Positions 6,406-8,956 of a DNA stretch of 8,956 nt are shown piece by piece. The first letter of the stretch is position 1; each line of letters begins with the position of its first letter. The notes below the pieces were generated by a model. The model was not told the DNA's origin and did no database searches. It saw only the letters and a program-made list of their open reading frames with translations. The position numbers and the translations under genes were made by a program. Location: positions 1-8,956 of the forward strand of contig JAKADF010000103.1 of NCBI GenBank assembly GCA_021820805.1. The letters run 5' to 3'. Origin of the DNA: Bacillota bacterium. GTDB lineage: Bacteria; Bacillota; Bacilli; Alicyclobacillales; Alicyclobacillaceae.

Positions 6406-8040
6406 TCACAAATAAACATGATACATCGGAGCAGGATTCTGATAATCCGTATGAATCGGCATCTGGGACACAAAATCTTGACCATACTTATTCCAAATAT
6501 TGAGCGGACATAATCTTCTCTCTTGAGGATGGCCATCTGTCCATAGCCATCTTTCAACATGGCGCAACTGCCGAACTTCGTCAGACAAATGCTGCTCTAA
6601 TATACGCATCATCTTGGCCTTTAAACGCTCCGTATTTGCTATCGCTCTTCCTACATACGCATTAACCATTTCTTCTACCTGAGGTCCAAGATTTGCATAT
6701 TTGAGTGCAAAGTCATCCCATTCCTTGCGCAGTTCCTCCGTTTTATTCGCAATGGCTCGTTCAATATCACTGGAACCGTGTTCCTTTAAAAAAGAAGGCA
6801 CTAATTCTGTTATTGCCGCTAAATCATCATGAGACAAACCTTTATGTTCCATTATCCGACGTACTGAGTTCGGGTAAACAGTGATGCGCTGTCTAAGAAC
6901 TAAAGGAGGTAATGTTCGGTCATGAGCATGAAATACACCCTTAGCCAACGCATGATAAGCAATTTCTGCAGGCCCACCCACATACGCGAGCGTGGGCAGC
7001 AAAAAGTCCTGAACGAGCGGTCTCAGAAGGACGTTCGAGCTAAACCTTGAGGCATCTAAATCCGCAAGGTTTACCCAGTCACGAAGTCCCTGTTCTGTCC
7101 CCAACCCTCTAGCACGTAAAGAATCTGTAGATGTGCTTTCTAATACATACCGTTTACAATTATCCACATAGAACAAGGTCGTGTTTGTTTCATCACGAAT
7201 CACCTGAGGTGAATAGCCGCCTGCGATAACATCTCGATATGCAATATCCAATTCCTTCTGAACATTTTCATAGCCTAAAATTGCTCTCTTCCATACAGGT
7301 ACTACGAGTCTCCGCAAGGCAGGCAAGCACGGATCTACAATAACTAAACCGTGGTGCGCAAATAATACAGCCATGATACGCGCGAACCAAATAGATAAAG
7401 AGTCCCCTGGCCGCCATGCAGCTTTTAACTCTGTAATCATGGAAAGTTTATACGGCCCTTCGGGTAAAACCTCATAAATCTGCTTAAGGCAGCCATCCAC
7501 TGCTTGTTCGGTCAACATAGTATGACAGACCATTTGATGAGGCTCTGCATGCTCAGAAATTGATATACGGTTTACCTCATTTTCATGGTCTAAAACATAT
7601 GCGTGATTGACTTCTGCCCAGTCATGATCTTCTGATGCAACCCAGAAAACCGGAATTACTGGTCGACCCAAATCAGCTTCCAGTGATTTTGAAAGTCCGA
7701 TGACTGTCAGAGCTTTTGATATGGAATACATTGGTCCGGTGAAAAGTCCAGCTTGTTGGCCCGTAACAATTGCCACGCTTTCCTTCTCCCGCAACCTTTC
7801 AACTTGTTCAAATGTTTGTTTTGAGGCATCGATCCGGTGTAAATACGGAAGCAACCCATCTACGAGTGCATCCCTGTGTAAGGATGAAAACATCGGTGCA
7901 ACTTGCTTTGCCCGTTTTTGATAAGTCTCAAGTTGATAGGGGTCTTGACCATCGTACAAATGGGCAACTTGTTCGAATTGCATTGTATGCAAATCCGTCA
8001 AGCGATTTCCAGTTTGTTCATTTCGCATAATAAAATTCAC
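6406..8040 (-). CDS. bshC: BshC, bacillithiol biosynthesis cysteine-adding enzyme
   Basis: BshC is assigned the last step of bacillithiol synthesis, joining cysteine to GlcN-malate in the cytoplasm. The 544-residue product is close to the B. subtilis length. Recognisable blocks are TGQQAGLFTGP (93-103), PVIPVFWVASEDHD (127-140) with its acidic/His cluster, and a central block with YVGGPAEIAYHA (about 353-364). An Arg/Glu/Lys-rich segment predicted to be coiled coil (about 427-492) precedes the C-terminal cap. The frame extends to 8094, but GTG 8040 is preferred. AAGGGGGTG (8055-8047) sits directly upstream at standard spacing, and the 18 extra residues do not look like the family. ATG 8028 is an alternative start but lies too far from the SD. 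It sits directly upstream of mraZ as in Bacillus, yet its own terminator keeps it a separate unit. Confidence 0.95.
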   Translation of the reverse strand: MNFIMRNEQTGNRLTDLHTMQFEQVAHLYDGQDPYQLETYQKRAKQVAPMFSSLHRDALVDGLLPYLHRIDASKQTFEQVERLREKESVAIVTGQQAGLFTGPMYSISKALTVIGLSKSLEADLGRPVIPVFWVASEDHDWAEVNHAYVLDHENEVNRISISEHAEPHQMVCHTMLTEQAVDGCLKQIYEVLPEGPYKLSMITELKAAWRPGDSLSIWFARIMAVLFAHHGLVIVDPCLPALRRLVVPVWKRAILGYENVQKELDIAYRDVIAGGYSPQVIRDETNTTLFYVDNCKRYVLESTSTDSLRARGLGTEQGLRDWVNLADLDASRFSSNVLLRPLVQDFLLPTLAYVGGPAEIAYHALAKGVFHAHDRTLPPLVLRQRITVYPNSVRRIMEHKGLSHDDLAAITELVPSFLKEHGSSDIERAIANKTEELRKEWDDFALKYANLGPQVEEMVNAYVGRAIANTERLKAKMMRILEQHLSDEVRQLRHVERWLWTDGHPQERRLCPLNIWNKYGQDFVSQMPIHTDYQNPAPMYHVYL

Positions 8041-8046
8041 AGCCAA

Positions 8047-8055
8047 CACCCCCTT
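8047..8055 (-). promoter_or_regulatory. Strong SD that sets the bshC GTG start
   Basis: AAGGGGGTG differs from the ideal anti-SD complement AAGGAGGTG at one base. It sits 6 nt before GTG 8040, decides the start against the longer frame, and begins inside the stop codon of the small upstream ORF. Confidence 0.8.
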
Positions 8056-8200
8056 AAAACAACCGCTTGAGGGCCTTACAATCTTTCTGCCCATGCCATT
8101 TATCTATTACTTTTAATTTGTTTTTACGGACGTAAGCAAGAAGAGCGATACCGACAAAAAAAGAGCTCAAGAATATGTGTGGAACCCCGACCATCATCAT
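8054..8200 (-). CDS. Possible small one-helix membrane protein upstream of bshC (48 aa)
   Basis: A 48-codon ORF opens with three consecutive ATG codons (8200, 8197, 8194) and ends at TAA 8056-8054. Residues about 5-24 are hydrophobic with few charges (VPHIFLSSFFVGIALLAY). The rest is strongly basic (VRKNKLK, then Lys/Arg-rich), giving a single membrane anchor with a positive tail. The stop overlaps the start of the bshC SD, a layout typical of translational coupling. I do not recognise a family. Against it, no good SD precedes the ATGs: the best is AAGAG at 8217-8213, 12 nt away. The start also lies in a long hairpin. It may be a real small protein, a leader peptide controlling bshC, or chance. 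No function is assigned. Confidence 0.42.
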   Translation of the reverse strand: MMMVGVPHIFLSSFFVGIALLAYVRKNKLKVIDKWHGQKDCKALKRLF

Positions 8201-8217
8201 ATCGCGCAAGAGCTCTT
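8156..8217 (-). ncRNA. Structured bshC leader hairpin ending in U-run (possible attenuator)
   Basis: On the minus strand AAGAGCTC (8217-8210) pairs with GAGCTCTT (8168-8161), and the 3' arm runs into seven consecutive U (8162-8156). Inside, GATATG (8203-8198) can pair with CATATT (8177-8172), and TGG with CCA nearer the tip, giving an interrupted long stem. A stem followed by U7 is terminator-like, but it lies downstream of the candidate promoter at 8241-8249 and about 115 nt before bshC. It could be a leader attenuator or simply a backup terminator for the carboxylase gene. No known riboswitch class is recognised. Confidence 0.4.
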
Positions 8218-8240
8218 AAGTAAAGTAAGTCACATTCTTT

Positions 8241-8249
8241 TTTATACCA
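8241..8249 (-). promoter_or_regulatory. Candidate extended -10 promoter for bshC
   Basis: TGGTATAAA on the minus strand is an extended -10 (TGn plus TATAAA, 5/6 of TATAAT). No convincing -35 is seen at 16-18 nt, which extended -10 promoters tolerate. Transcription would start near 8234 and give a leader of about 195 nt holding the hairpin and the small ORF. Confidence 0.45.
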
Positions 8250-8255
8250 CATTTG

Positions 8256-8281
8256 ATAAAACACAGGTTATCTGCCTTGTG
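8256..8281 (-). terminator. Weak terminator candidate after the carboxylase gene
   Basis: CACAAGG (8281-8275) pairs with CCTGTG (8267-8262) with one bulged base around a 7-nt loop, followed by UUUUAU. The stem is short and the U-run broken, so termination would be partial at best. It lies about 36 nt after the carboxylase stop. Confidence 0.3.
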
Positions 8282-8316
8282 AAAGGTTCTTCATTTATAC
8301 GTGATTGTTTTTAAAT

Positions 8317-8956
8317 TTAAACTGGATAAACTGCGTGTTTGCGATGTGAAAAAGATAATTTTTTAGATGCATAGGCCTTAAACCTTCTAACTAATTCATC
8401 CCTTAAACTGTCCGGATCAATTATCCCATCTACAATCAACTCAGATGCTAAACGATAAATATCAATATCTCTGCGGTATTCCTCTCTCTTCTCCAGAATA
8501 TAAGCATTTCGCTCTGATTCAGGCAGTTCCATGATTTTGTTATGATATACGGCATTCACTGCTGCCTCTGGTCCCATGACGGCGATTTGTGCATTAGGAA
8601 AAGCTAGGCACACATCTGGTTCAAAAGCAGGACCAGCCATTGCGTATAAACCGGCGCCATACGCCTTACGAACAATAATGCTTATTTTTGGAACACTCGC
8701 TTCAGATACAGCCGCAATCAACTTTGCCCCATGCCGAATAATACCTGCACGTTCGACTTTTGTTCCAATCATAAAACCCGGAACGTCAGTTAAGAAAAGC
8801 AACGGGATATTAAATGCATCACACAAAGTAATAAATTTAGCAGCTTTGTCTGCAGAATCGACGAAAAGTACCCCGCCTTTCACCCGCGGCTGGTTCGCGA
8901 CGATTCCAATCGGCTGTCCTTCAATACGCCCAAAACCTGTTATGATTTCTCCTGCA
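8317..8956 (-). CDS. Acyl-CoA carboxylase carboxyltransferase (beta) subunit, C-terminal part
   Basis: This is the C-terminal crotonase-fold half of a biotin-dependent carboxyltransferase, which moves the carboxyl group from biotin to an acyl-CoA such as propionyl-, acetyl- or methylcrotonyl-CoA. The frame is open to the window edge, giving 212 residues with the N-terminus missing; there is no reason to start at the internal GTG 8883. Key blocks, numbered from the edge, are TGFGRIEGQPIGIVANQP at the start and TDVPGF at 56-61. GIIRHGAKL follows, then RKAYGAGLYAM (96-106) and FPNAQIAVMGPEAA (119-132), which includes the glycine-rich carboxyl/acyl-CoA site. The C-terminus (about 176-199, LASELIVDGIIDPDSLRDELVRRF) is the usual ending. 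The acyl substrate cannot be decided from this part, so no gene symbol is given. It is probably not co-transcribed with bshC in full, because promoter and hairpin signals intervene. Confidence 0.9.
   Translation of the reverse strand, partial: AGEIITGFGRIEGQPIGIVANQPRVKGGVLFVDSADKAAKFITLCDAFNIPLLFLTDVPGFMIGTKVERAGIIRHGAKLIAAVSEASVPKISIIVRKAYGAGLYAMAGPAFEPDVCLAFPNAQIAVMGPEAAVNAVYHNKIMELPESERNAYILEKREEYRRDIDIYRLASELIVDGIIDPDSLRDELVRRFKAYASKKLSFSHRKHAVYPV

Noticed and set aside
6202..6513. 103-codon plus-strand frame across the mraZ upstream region
   Set aside because: It is antisense to the mraZ start, operator and bshC end, has no SD, and its composition follows the regulatory DNA.
6267..6560. 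97-codon minus-strand frame overlapping the end of bshC, the terminator and the mraZ promoter
   Set aside because: It runs out of frame through the bshC C-terminus and through the terminator stem, has no protein-like domain pattern, and ends inside the promoter region.
8041..8094. ATG 8094 as the bshC start
   Set aside because: There is no SD at proper spacing, the 18 added residues are unlike BshC, and a strong SD lies within that stretch just before GTG 8040.
8122..8135. Short palindrome TTACGTCCGTAA in the bshC leader, and a nearby TTGCTT / TAAAAG promoter reading
   Set aside because: The palindrome is short with a 2-nt centre, and the hexamers match sigma-A poorly. Neither rises above chance in this AT-rich stretch.
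1..8956. Search for mobile elements, CRISPR arrays, tRNA/rRNA genes and horizontally acquired islands
   Set aside because: No transposase, direct-repeat array, cloverleaf or rRNA-like stretch was seen. Gene order is ancestral for Bacillales and composition looks even by eye; no k-mer computation was possible.

Overview
The window reads as part of a spore-forming, bacillithiol-producing Firmicute (Bacillales-like, possibly near Alicyclobacillaceae; that placement is an inference from gene content and protein style). SpoVD points to endospore formation. BshC points to bacillithiol. The gene order bshC-mraZ-rsmH-ftsL-pbpB-spoVD-murE is the classic Bacillales form of the division and cell-wall (dcw) cluster. 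Every gene is on the minus strand, so transcription runs from high to low coordinates.

Layout in transcription order: (1) 8956-8317, the C-terminal part of a biotin-dependent acyl-CoA carboxylase carboxyltransferase subunit. (2) 8316-8041, an intergenic leader with a weak terminator candidate, an extended -10 promoter candidate, a long hairpin ending in seven U, and a 48-codon ORF for a possible one-helix membrane protein whose stop touches the bshC Shine-Dalgarno (SD). (3) 8040-6406, bshC. (4) 6405-6210, an 18-bp stem terminator, then the mraZ promoter region with a four-copy 10-bp repeat matching the MraZ operator. (5) 6209-98, a tight run of mraZ, rsmH, ftsL, pbpB, spoVD and the first 32 codons of murE.

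The dcw genes work together. MraZ is the cluster's transcriptional regulator. RsmH methylates 16S rRNA. FtsL and PBP 2B belong to the divisome and make septal peptidoglycan. SpoVD is the paralogous transpeptidase for spore cortex. MurE supplies the peptidoglycan precursor. The pbpB-spoVD gap contains a possible sigma-E promoter, which would let spoVD and murE be switched on in the mother cell independently of vegetative transcription.

Several starts differ from the longest ORF and were placed by SD position and family N-termini: spoVD GTG at 2145, rsmH TTG at 5749, bshC GTG at 8040. No mobile element, tRNA, rRNA or CRISPR array is visible. Most of the window is conserved housekeeping DNA. The least explained part is the bshC leader (about 8249-8041).
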